Source of the DNA: Saprospiraceae bacterium
GTDB taxonomy: Bacteria; Bacteroidota; Bacteroidia; Chitinophagales; Saprospiraceae
Direction: 5' to 3'
DNA length: 64,000 nt
Assembly (NCBI GenBank): GCA_013360405.1
Contig: JABWBR010000004.1
Coordinates: forward strand, 64,501-128,500
Positions 26,128-33,712 of this stretch are shown here, one piece after another. How positions within the stretch are numbered: position 1 is the first letter of the stretch; every line of letters starts with the position of its first letter. Under the pieces are notes generated by a model, which saw nothing but the letters and a program-made list of their open reading frames with translations, made no database searches and was not told where the DNA came from. The position numbers were made by a program, and so were the translations under genes.

Positions 26128-27344
26128 CAGGATCGCTTATGGGTGATTGTTTTCACTTCTGACTGAATAATCCCGGGTGTAAAATAATTTTTCGTTTCTT
26201 GAAGAAATTTTCGAATAATGAGATCGAGTATTTTAGGGTTATATTTAATAGCAAAGCGCCCGATAAATCCAACGTTATGCTTTAACCATTCCACCAGAAG
26301 CAAAACCATTCTGGTCATAAAAAATGCGGCATTTACGAACACATTGCGCGATTTGCGAATCCCTACCATTTCACTTAATTCGGAACCTAATAAAAAATAC
26401 ATCATATTAGCCGGAAGAAACCGCAGGATCTTCAGAGGCATCAAGCTTTGCATAAATTCAAGGCATGCCTGGGTGAGCTCTTTTCCAGATTGCGAGGCGC
26501 CTTTTTGCTGATCGAGGATTGCATGGCCCAATAGGGCGCCTTCCTCGTAGTCTTTGGCCATCAGGTTCTCTTCTATACCGACGAGGTGCGCGGCAACCCG
26601 CCATACGTGAAAATAAGCCGCTTTTTCTTCCTTCGACACTTTTATGCCCAGCGACTCTAAACCTTCCACTACAAACACGGAGAAAGACAGCATCGTACCT
26701 GCATAATCTTCCTGATTAATTGGAGCGCCATATTTTTTAGCATCCCAATTGTTGCCTTCCAAAAAAAAGCGGATAAATGCATGCAACGTTCTAACCTTTA
26801 CGGCTGATCTAAGGCCTACTCCATGGTTGACGAGACCATCTTTTGACAGCACGTTGAGGACAAATTTGGAAGTCTGCATGAGTCGCCGGGTAAAGGGGCG
26901 CAGGTTGCCACTGTGGTCTGTCATCCGCCCCGTTGCGTGAACCACTTCGGCGCCCCGCCAGCAGCAGTAAGTGGCGGGCAAAGCTTTCATCATCAATACC
27001 ATACTGATTTCGAAGCTGTGCAAGGCGAAAAAATCTTCGCCTTTTTTGATGAGTTCGGGGTCGGCCCAAGAGGGAAGCTTTGATGCCGTGGTGAGGTATT
27101 GGCGCGAGAGTTCATCCAACTGATCCTCTTCAAGCCAGACGTACTCGTTGAGCAGGAATTGCATGATGAGGTAGAGTTCTTTTTCTGATTTTGTCCGCGC
27201 TAATTCGGCCACAAAATTATCGGCAAATGGGTCCTTAATCTTGCGGGCTTCCAGAAGAGACTGTTCTGACCAATTGAGGGTCCTGTGTTGTTCATCTTTG
27301 TGTGTTAAGTTGTTTGGAGAGCGCAGAACAAAAAAATAAAGCAC
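26127..27344 (-). CDS. MpaB/Lcp-like oxygenase (DUF2236 family)
   Basis: About 405 residues, helical, of the family that includes latex-clearing protein (rubber oxygenase) and fungal MpaB. These b-type haem enzymes cleave C=C bonds in polyisoprenoid chains. FTRRLMQTSKF (151-161) corresponds to the Arg and Thr distal site, and VRTLHAFIR (184-192) with His188 to the axial haem ligand motif. No signal peptide is seen, so a cytosolic enzyme is likely. The start is uncertain: the longest frame begins with GTG at 27344, and no ATG lies in the first 60 codons. It leads the operon with the pseudokinase-cyclase and the PaxB-like protein, which suggests joint work on an isoprenoid substrate; that is inference. 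Confidence 0.75.
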   Translation of the reverse strand: MLYFFVLRSPNNLTHKDEQHRTLNWSEQSLLEARKIKDPFADNFVAELARTKSEKELYLIMQFLLNEYVWLEEDQLDELSRQYLTTASKLPSWADPELIKKGEDFFALHSFEISMVLMMKALPATYCCWRGAEVVHATGRMTDHSGNLRPFTRRLMQTSKFVLNVLSKDGLVNHGVGLRSAVKVRTLHAFIRFFLEGNNWDAKKYGAPINQEDYAGTMLSFSVFVVEGLESLGIKVSKEEKAAYFHVWRVAAHLVGIEENLMAKDYEEGALLGHAILDQQKGASQSGKELTQACLEFMQSLMPLKILRFLPANMMYFLLGSELSEMVGIRKSRNVFVNAAFFMTRMVLLLVEWLKHNVGFIGRFAIKYNPKILDLIIRKFLQETKNYFTPGIIQSEVKTITHKRS

Positions 27345-27357
27345 TAAGATAATTATT

Positions 27358-27389
27358 TTTGGATGGTTAAGGTATTCAAGATAAATTTG
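27358..27389 (+). promoter_or_regulatory. Consensus promoter facing the DPP-IV gene
   Basis: TTTG (27358-27361), 20-base spacer, TAAATTTG (27382-27389). The start of transcription would be near 27396, leaving a leader of about 210 bases before the peptidase gene. The leader includes an 18-base perfect AT palindrome (27407-27424) and a second -7-like TACCTTTA (27564-27571). Confidence 0.55.
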
Positions 27390-27406
27390 TTTTTTTATTT
27401 ATTTGC

Positions 27407-27424
27407 AAATTAAAATTTTAATTT
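27407..27424. promoter_or_regulatory. 18-bp AT-only palindrome in a divergent intergenic region
   Basis: AAATTAAAATTTTAATTT is perfectly palindromic, with a further TAAAATTTTA at 27436-27445. It lies just downstream of the consensus promoter between the divergent oxygenase operon and the DPP-IV gene. It could be bound by a nucleoid protein or a regulator. Confidence 0.4.
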
Positions 27425-27606
27425 TATCATTAAATTAAAATTTTATATAACAGAAAAACGACATGCAACATATATAGTGGGATTGGGCTTTGCAATCAGA
27501 GACTGCTAAATACCCCACGCGTTATCAATTGTTAAAAAACTGCGCTACGTTAAGATCATCTTGTACCTTTAGCACAAACAGATTGTAAGTCATAAAACCC
27601 TTTCAG

Positions 27607-29817
27607 ATGCGACTTTTGTTATTCGTTTTCGTGTGCGTGAGCCTCCCCCTTTTGTCGTTTGCGCAGCAGCAACAAAGATACCAGAGCCTAAAAGAAGCCC
27701 TCCAGAGCGGCGGCGCATTGTCGGGCCGCAACGGCCCTGCCAGCGTCAACTGGATCGACGGTGGCGCCCGTTTTTCATTTATCCCTTCGGGAACTTCGGG
27801 TGTTATTAAGACCTACGACCCCGCGACAGACAAAGAAGAGACGGCATTTACTGCCGAGGGGTTGAAGTTTCCCGGTTCTGACAAAGCATTTGCCTACAAC
27901 CAGTTCAACTGGTCGGCTGATTTTAAATACCTGATGTTTCGCACCAATTTCAGGCCGGTATGGCGCAACTCGGGCGAAGCGGATTATTATCTGTACGGGT
28001 TGGGCGACAAGCAACTGCAACTGGTAGCCAAAGACGCCCGCACCGCCCAGCTATCGCCCAACGGGCAGTTGGCAGCCTACGAGCGCGGCGGCAACCTCTA
28101 TATCTACGACCTGGCCAAGAAAAAAGAGCAGCAACTCACCAAAGACGCCCAGACCAATTTCTACAACGGCCGGTTCGGCTGGGTGTACGAAGAAGAATTC
28201 GGCCTGGTACAGGCCTGGGACTGGTCGCCCGACAGCCGATATATCGCCTTCTGGCAAACCGACGAACGCCAGATACCTATTTACCAGATGACTGATTTTA
28301 CCGGCTCGCATGCCGAATATTCCAAGATCCCTTATCCTCGCGTGGGCGACCCCGCGCCGCCCGTGCGCATCGGCATCATCGACCTGAAATCGCGAAAAAC
28401 AAAATGGGTGAATGTCGACCTGGCCGGCGGGTATATTCCCCGCATTTACTGGACCTCCAAACCCGGTCAACTGGCGGTGATGCACCTCAACCGCAAGCAA
28501 AACCACATGAGCCTGTATTTTGCCGACGCCGCTACCGGCGCCGCGCGTAAAATCATGGAAGAAAAAGACGAAGACGGCTGGATCGACGTATTCGATTTCT
28601 TTGCAGGCATTTTGCACTATTGCTCCTTTCCGAAAGACAGCGAAGAATTTTACTGGATTTCGGGCCGCGACGGCTATAACCACCTATACCGTTACAACTA
28701 CAGCGGGCAGTTGGTCAATCAGGTCACCAAAGGCAATTGGGAAGTGGTGCGCGTGGAAAACGTGGATACGAAAAAGGGGATCGTCTACTACACCTCTACC
28801 GAGGCTTCTCCGCTCGAAAGACAACTATATGCTATAAGTACCGACGGCAGCGGCAAGCGCCGCCTCAGCGAGGCTGAAGGCCGCCACCGCATCAATATGT
28901 CGCCCAACGGCATGTACTACATCGACAACCACTCGAGCGTAAACCGCCATAAACAGGTAGAGTTGCGCGCCACCGACGGCAGACTGATAAAAGTATTAGA
29001 AGCCAACGAAAATACGGATAAATTCCTGCAAACCAACGCCTACGTGCCCCGCGAATTGATGCAAATCACCACCAGCGACGGGCAGGCCATTGATATCTAC
29101 CTCGTCAAACCGCTCGATTTCGACGCGCAAAAAAAATACCCGCTGGTGATGTCGATTTACGGCGGCCCCGGCGCGCAATCGGTATACAACGAATTTGGCG
29201 CCAGCGCCTGGGACCAATACCTCGCGCAGCAGGGTTATGTGGTGGTGAGCGTAAACAACCGCGGCAGCGGCGGCTACGGCCAGAAATTTATGGAAGTGGT
29301 GTATGAAAAATTGGGGGTTTATGAAAGTCTGGACTTTGCAGAAACCGCCAAATACCTCGCCGGTAAATTCCCGTGGATCGACAATACGCGAATGGCCATC
29401 CAGGGGCACAGCTATGGTGGGTACACTTCGAGTTATACCATGCTAACCCACCCGGGGGTGTTTCTGGTAGGTATCGTAGCGGCGCCGGTAACCGACCAGC
29501 GGCTTTACGACAATATATACGCCGAACGCTATATGGGGTTATTGCCTGAAAACGACGAAAAATACAAAAACTCGGCGCCTACCACCTTTGCCAAAAATCT
29601 GGAGGGCAAGATGTTGCTGGTGCATTCGCTCATGGACGACAACGTGCACGTAGCCAATACCTTCCAGTTGCTGCGCGCCCTGCTCGACGCCGGCAAAGAC
29701 GTCGACCTGCGTATTTATCCCCCGGGCGACCATAGCGTGGCGTATGATTTTCAGAGCTACGTACTCCTTCAAAAGACGTACTTCGATTATTTGGAGACGC
29801 ATTTGAAGGGCAATTAA
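27607..29817 (+). CDS. Secreted S9B dipeptidyl-peptidase IV
   Basis: A 736-residue serine peptidase that removes Xaa-Pro or Xaa-Ala dipeptides. A signal peptide ends at about LSFAQQ (18-23). An eight-bladed propeller domain holds the paired acidic motif YEEEFG (about 196-201), which in DPP-IV anchors the substrate amino group. The C-terminal hydrolase carries the nucleophile in GHSYGGY, the Asp in LMDDNVH and the His in PPGDHSVA. Length and motif set are normal for bacterial DPP-IV. It probably works in the periplasm on peptide nutrition. Confidence 0.93.
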   Translation: MRLLLFVFVCVSLPLLSFAQQQQRYQSLKEALQSGGALSGRNGPASVNWIDGGARFSFIPSGTSGVIKTYDPATDKEETAFTAEGLKFPGSDKAFAYNQFNWSADFKYLMFRTNFRPVWRNSGEADYYLYGLGDKQLQLVAKDARTAQLSPNGQLAAYERGGNLYIYDLAKKKEQQLTKDAQTNFYNGRFGWVYEEEFGLVQAWDWSPDSRYIAFWQTDERQIPIYQMTDFTGSHAEYSKIPYPRVGDPAPPVRIGIIDLKSRKTKWVNVDLAGGYIPRIYWTSKPGQLAVMHLNRKQNHMSLYFADAATGAARKIMEEKDEDGWIDVFDFFAGILHYCSFPKDSEEFYWISGRDGYNHLYRYNYSGQLVNQVTKGNWEVVRVENVDTKKGIVYYTSTEASPLERQLYAISTDGSGKRRLSEAEGRHRINMSPNGMYYIDNHSSVNRHKQVELRATDGRLIKVLEANENTDKFLQTNAYVPRELMQITTSDGQAIDIYLVKPLDFDAQKKYPLVMSIYGGPGAQSVYNEFGASAWDQYLAQQGYVVVSVNNRGSGGYGQKFMEVVYEKLGVYESLDFAETAKYLAGKFPWIDNTRMAIQGHSYGGYTSSYTMLTHPGVFLVGIVAAPVTDQRLYDNIYAERYMGLLPENDEKYKNSAPTTFAKNLEGKMLLVHSLMDDNVHVANTFQLLRALLDAGKDVDLRIYPPGDHSVAYDFQSYVLLQKTYFDYLETHLKGN

Positions 29818-29818
29818 G

Positions 29819-30463
29819 TTGGAAACGGTCAAAAATCGGTGGCGTATAGCCTCCCGGCAGCGGGGCTTTTGGGCAGTAAGCGGAGTTGCGATGGCGGTAT
29901 TACTCAGCACCGCCTCGCAGATGCCTGCCTTTTTTGCCTATCTGGAAGCACGTCCCGGAGCCTTGCTCTACGATCCTATTTTGAATGCCTTGCCTTCCGT
30001 AGATTTGTCGGGGCCGATATTTGTATTGATTTATGCGCCGGTAGTTTACGCCATAGTCAGGTCTTTGCTGACGCCTACGGTACTTATCCATTTTCTTACA
30101 GGTTATGTTCTCCTGTTGCTCACGCGGATATTCACCTTGTGGATCACGCCGCTTGACCCGCCACTGGCCCTGGTCCCGCTTGTCGACCCGCTAGGGTTAG
30201 TATTATACGGCGGTATTCCGGTTACCAGAGATCTGTTTTTTTCGGGGCATACGGCTACGGCTTTTCTCATATACCAATGCCTGCCCTCAAAGATCGAAAA
30301 AAGGGTTTCCGGGGCGGTGGTTGTGTTGATGGTCATTGGCTTGCTTTTGCAGCATATCCATTACGCGGTAGATATTGTAGCAGCCATACCTTTCGCCTAC
30401 CTTTGTGCAAAAGCCACGGCAAAGCTTATCCCTTTGGCCGGCGGGCAAAACGAAAATCCATGA
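29819..30463 (+). CDS. PAP2_C / sphingomyelin-synthase-like membrane protein
   Basis: A 214-residue, roughly six-helix membrane protein. TRDLFFSGHTATAFL (136-150) and HYAVDIVAAI (181-190) match the two catalytic motifs of the sphingomyelin synthase / PAP2_C group, with His144, His181 and Asp185 as the expected triad. These enzymes transfer a phosphoalcohol head group between lipids. The frame starts with TTG at 29819, one base after the peptidase stop; no ATG is available before residue 24, so the start is uncertain. It overlaps the next gene by four bases. Confidence 0.75.
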   Translation: METVKNRWRIASRQRGFWAVSGVAMAVLLSTASQMPAFFAYLEARPGALLYDPILNALPSVDLSGPIFVLIYAPVVYAIVRSLLTPTVLIHFLTGYVLLLLTRIFTLWITPLDPPLALVPLVDPLGLVLYGGIPVTRDLFFSGHTATAFLIYQCLPSKIEKRVSGAVVVLMVIGLLLQHIHYAVDIVAAIPFAYLCAKATAKLIPLAGGQNENP

Positions 30464-31587
30464 CGGTAACTATCCGGCAAGTAAACACGCGCAGCGATCT
30501 GCGCACCTATATTTATCTACCTGAACACATCCACAAAAACCATAGCAATTGGCTTCCTCCGATCTATATGGACGAATGGATCTACTACAATCCTAAAAAA
30601 AACAAAGCTTTCTCCTTTTGCGATACCTGTTTGTGGCTGGCTTACAAAGCCGGCAAGCCGGCAGGTCGCATCATGGGCATCATCAACCGCACCTACAACG
30701 AACTCAAAGGCGAAAAAACCGTGCGTTTTGAGCATTTCGATTGCTACGACGATACCGAAGTAGCCCATGCCCTGCTGCATACCGTAGAAGAATGGGGTAA
30801 AAGCAAAGGTATGATCGAAATAGTAGGCCCCTTTGGTTTTTCTGATAAAGACCCCGAGGGCTTGCAGATTGAGGGTTTTGACAAATTGCCCATACTCGTC
30901 ACGCCCTGTAATTTGCCTTACTTGCCGGTATTGTTAGAGGCAGCCGGCTACGAAAAAAAAATAGACTGTCTGGATTTTATTATTGATGTCAGGTCGGGCG
31001 TCACCGATTTATATGCGCGCATATACGAACGCGTGAAGCGAAACGCCAATTTTCAACTCAAAGAATTCAGGAAAACCAGTGAGCTCAAGCCCTACATCGG
31101 CCCCGTTTTTTACCTCATCAACGAAACCTACAAAGACATCTACGGTTTTCAACCTTTAGACGACCGCGAGATCAAAGAAATGGTAGATCGTTACCTGATG
31201 TTGCTCGACCCGCGTTTTGTGAAAGTGGTATTGGATGAAAACGGAAAGCTCATCGCATTTATCGTCGGCCTGCCAAATATGACCAAAGGCATCCAAAAAG
31301 CCCGGGGGCAGTTATTCCCCTTGGGCTTGTATTATATTTGGCGTGCAGCCAAAAAAACTAAACAACTCGATCTGATGTTGGGCGCTATTGACGAACGCTA
31401 TCGAGGCCGCGGCATCGACATGCTCATGGGCTGGAAAATGATCGAAAGCGCACGACAAGCAGGCATCGAAACCCTGGAAACACACTTAGTGTTAGAAACA
31501 AATACGCGTATGCTGGCCGAATACGAGAAGATGGGGGCGAGGTTGCATAAGCGGTTTAGGGTATATAGGAAGAGAGTGGGAGACTAG
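30460..31587 (+). CDS. GNAT-fold N-acyltransferase-like protein (YghO type)
   Basis: A 375-residue protein with a C-terminal GNAT fold (acetyl/acyl-CoA site in IDERYRGRGIDMLMGWKMI, about 310-328) and an N-terminal half typical of the YghO group. ATG 30460 is chosen because it overlaps the upstream stop as ATGA and starts the conserved part (MTVTIRQVNTRSDL); a longer frame to 30277 lies over the upstream gene and is rejected. YghO-type proteins include the reported bacterial ceramide synthase. With a sphingomyelin-synthase-like neighbour, a role in sphingolipid assembly is a reasonable inference. Confidence 0.7.
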   Translation: MTVTIRQVNTRSDLRTYIYLPEHIHKNHSNWLPPIYMDEWIYYNPKKNKAFSFCDTCLWLAYKAGKPAGRIMGIINRTYNELKGEKTVRFEHFDCYDDTEVAHALLHTVEEWGKSKGMIEIVGPFGFSDKDPEGLQIEGFDKLPILVTPCNLPYLPVLLEAAGYEKKIDCLDFIIDVRSGVTDLYARIYERVKRNANFQLKEFRKTSELKPYIGPVFYLINETYKDIYGFQPLDDREIKEMVDRYLMLLDPRFVKVVLDENGKLIAFIVGLPNMTKGIQKARGQLFPLGLYYIWRAAKKTKQLDLMLGAIDERYRGRGIDMLMGWKMIESARQAGIETLETHLVLETNTRMLAEYEKMGARLHKRFRVYRKRVGD

Positions 31588-31681
31588 GCGAGAGGGCGAT
31601 CCTAAGCTTAGTGGTACTTCGTGCCCTTTGAGTCTTTGTGGTAAAAAATCGGGCTCAATAACCGTCTAACAAGTAAAAAAA

Positions 31682-32230
31682 ATGACAATGAAATCAATCT
31701 TTATTGTAGTGCTGAGCATAATTATGGTAGCCTGTGCCGGCACAAAAAAACAAGGCATGACAATCGCTTCGCCCGTCAACAAGGAAGTAATGTCGCACGA
31801 AAACGAACCTATCCTGCTGGGGCGCATCAACAGAGAAGGCCTTACGCGGGGTACTTACGCCAACTGGTTCAATACCGAATACAACAATTACCGCGTTGAC
31901 GAAAAAGCACTGGAGCCTGTAAAGAGCAAACTCAAAGGGCTGACCGTGCTGGTATTCATGGGCACCTGGTGCGAAGACAGCCAGCGCGAAGTGCCGCGCT
32001 TATTCAAAATAGCGGATTACCTGGGCTTTAAAGACAAAAACATACAAATCGTAAGCCTCGACAATCACCCCGATCGCTACAAGCAGGGCCCGAACCGCGA
32101 AGAGCAGGGTTACAATATCCAGCTGGTGCCGACTATCATATTCCAGCGCGATGGCAAAGAGCTGGGCCGGATAGTAGAATATACCCAGGTATCGTTTGAA
32201 GCCGATATGGCCGCTATTTTGGCAAAATAG
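31682..32230 (+). CDS. Thioredoxin-fold lipoprotein with a single active-site Cys
   Basis: A 182-residue lipoprotein (lipobox IIMVAC, Cys18) with a thioredoxin fold. LTVLVFMGTWCEDSQREVPRL holds the active site as C97-E-D-S100, so the resolving Cys is Ser. VPTIIFQRDGKELGR contains the cis-Pro. A monothiol site argues for a thiol-binding or isomerase-like role, not a dithiol reductase. Location is periplasmic, membrane-anchored. It overlaps the end of convergent marC by 17 bases. Confidence 0.8.
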   Translation: MTMKSIFIVVLSIIMVACAGTKKQGMTIASPVNKEVMSHENEPILLGRINREGLTRGTYANWFNTEYNNYRVDEKALEPVKSKLKGLTVLVFMGTWCEDSQREVPRLFKIADYLGFKDKNIQIVSLDNHPDRYKQGPNREEQGYNIQLVPTIIFQRDGKELGRIVEYTQVSFEADMAAILAK

Positions 32231-32819
32231 GACTAACTGCCGGCGGCGCCACGATCAGGTGGAAATTGTCTTTAAACAACTTGATAGCGATAGCCAGCAG
32301 GATGATACCGAATATCTTGCGCAGCACACTCGTGCCGCCTTCGCCGAGGAGTTTCCCCAGCCTGTCGGATGATCGCAATACCAGGTACACAAAGAGGATA
32401 TTGAGCACCACCCCTATCTGAATATTCACTACCTGGTATTTGGCTTTCAGTGAAATAATCGTAGTCAGGGCGCCGGCCCCGGCAATCAGCGGAAACGCCA
32501 CCGGCACTATCGAGCCCGAATTGGTCGCCTCGCTGTCGCGAAAAATGCGGATGCCGAGTATCATCTCCATGCCGATGAGGAATAGCACAATCGAGCCTGC
32601 CACTGCAAACGACTGCACATCGATGCCAAACAGCCGGATGAGCGCTTCGCCGCCATACAGGAAGATGGTCATGAGCACCAAAGCTGCCAGCGAAGCTTTG
32701 CCGGATTCGATCTGTATGCCCCTTTTTTTGAGGTCGATCAGAATGGGCAGCGAGCCCACGATGTCGATCACCGAAAACAAGATCAGCGATACGGAGATGA
32801 GTTCTTTAAAGTTGACCAT
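32214..32819 (-). CDS. MarC-family integral membrane protein
   Basis: A 201-residue protein with six transmembrane segments of the MarC/UPF0056 family. VIDIVGSLPILIDL (17-30) and FPLIAGAGALTTII (about 109-122) are typical. The molecular function of MarC is unknown; the name comes from the mar region and a role in antibiotic resistance is not supported. It starts one base from the stop of the TSUP permease gene, with which it is probably co-transcribed. Confidence 0.88.
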   Translation of the reverse strand: MVNFKELISVSLILFSVIDIVGSLPILIDLKKRGIQIESGKASLAALVLMTIFLYGGEALIRLFGIDVQSFAVAGSIVLFLIGMEMILGIRIFRDSEATNSGSIVPVAFPLIAGAGALTTIISLKAKYQVVNIQIGVVLNILFVYLVLRSSDRLGKLLGEGGTSVLRKIFGIILLAIAIKLFKDNFHLIVAPPAVSPILPK

Positions 32820-33592
32820 CAGCGAAGGAATATGGTATGCAGATTAAACATTTTGAATACGGCTATAGTCACCACCGCTATCAATACGCGGTGTGCCCAG
32901 ATATTGGCTTTAGAACTTGTGGTAGCAAAGCGGGCCGTAAAATAACCGCCGGCGGTTTGTCCGATGGCCATCAGGGCGCCCAGCTTCCAGTCTATTTGTC
33001 CATTCCATGCAAAGATCAGGATAGCCAGGAAGGTATACAAGCCCACTACGGCCGATTTTACTGCATTGCTGTCGGTGAGGCTATAGCGGGCGCCGAGCAC
33101 CATAGCAGCCAGGAAGAAGATGCCCATGCCCATCTGGATAAAGCCGCCGTAAAAGCCAAGGGCCAGAAAAACAGGGATGGTTATCCAGGGTGAGAATTGC
33201 CGGGTAGTGTCGGTTTCGTGCAACCACCTTTCGGGTTTGACCAGCATCACTACCAGCATCACTACCAGCAGGTACCGAAAGACTTCCTTAAACTGCTCGC
33301 TGCTTACAATGGTCGCCACCCAGATACCCACCAATGCCCCCAGGGTAGTGATGGCGATCCCCTTACCGCTTTGCGACAAATTCAGCCGGCCGCTGCGATA
33401 AAATACATAGGTGCTGGCCGCGCTCTGGGTAAAAATGCCGATGCGGTTGGTGCCGTTGGCCATATTGCCCGGCAGGCCCAGCAATTCCGTGAGGATCGTC
33501 AGCGTTATCGCCGAGCCGTTGCCCGCCAGGGTGTTGATGGCTCCGGCCAGGGCGCTGCCGGCAATGGCTATGAGGTAGTGGTACCATTCCAT
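32819..33592 (-). CDS. TSUP (TauE/SafE) family permease
   Basis: A 257-residue inner-membrane protein with about eight transmembrane segments of the sulfite-exporter/anion-permease group. INTLAGNGSAITLTIL (about 19-34) is the family's N-terminal motif. The true start is ATG 33592 (MEWYHYLIAIAG). A longer open frame reaching 33703 merely reads through a 7-bp repeat array as ENREQRT repeats and is not credible protein. The substrate (sulfite, sulfonate or other organic anion) is not predictable. Confidence 0.85.
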   Translation of the reverse strand: MEWYHYLIAIAGSALAGAINTLAGNGSAITLTILTELLGLPGNMANGTNRIGIFTQSAASTYVFYRSGRLNLSQSGKGIAITTLGALVGIWVATIVSSEQFKEVFRYLLVVMLVVMLVKPERWLHETDTTRQFSPWITIPVFLALGFYGGFIQMGMGIFFLAAMVLGARYSLTDSNAVKSAVVGLYTFLAILIFAWNGQIDWKLGALMAIGQTAGGYFTARFATTSSKANIWAHRVLIAVVTIAVFKMFNLHTIFLR

Positions 33593-33711
33593 GTTCTCTG
33601 TTCTCTGTTCTCTGTTCTCTGTTCTCTGTTCTCTGTTCTCTGTTCTCTGTTCTCTGTTCTCTGTTCTCTGTTCTCTGTTCTCTGTTAAGTAGAGAACCGA
33701 CAACCGACAAC
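33593..33711. repeat. Heptamer array: 13 x GTTCTCT plus inverted heptamers
   Basis: GTTCTCT is repeated 13 times without change (33593-33683), followed after a short gap by AGAGAAC, CGACAAC, CGACAAC (33691-33711) in the opposite sense. The array abuts the start of the TSUP gene on one side and lies one base from the stop of the M28 peptidase on the other. The heptamers belong to the NNNNAAC family seen also at 50060, 51676 and 62076. Confidence 0.9.
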
Positions 33712-33712
33712 A

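Noticed and set aside
30277-30459. 61-residue N-terminal extension of the GNAT protein
   Set aside because: It is an out-of-frame reading of the PAP2_C gene; the ATGA overlap at 30460 is the natural start.
33593-33703. N-terminal extension of the TSUP protein made of ENREQRT repeats
   Set aside because: It is only the translation of a 7-bp tandem repeat; the permease starts normally at ATG 33592 with a hydrophobic helix.
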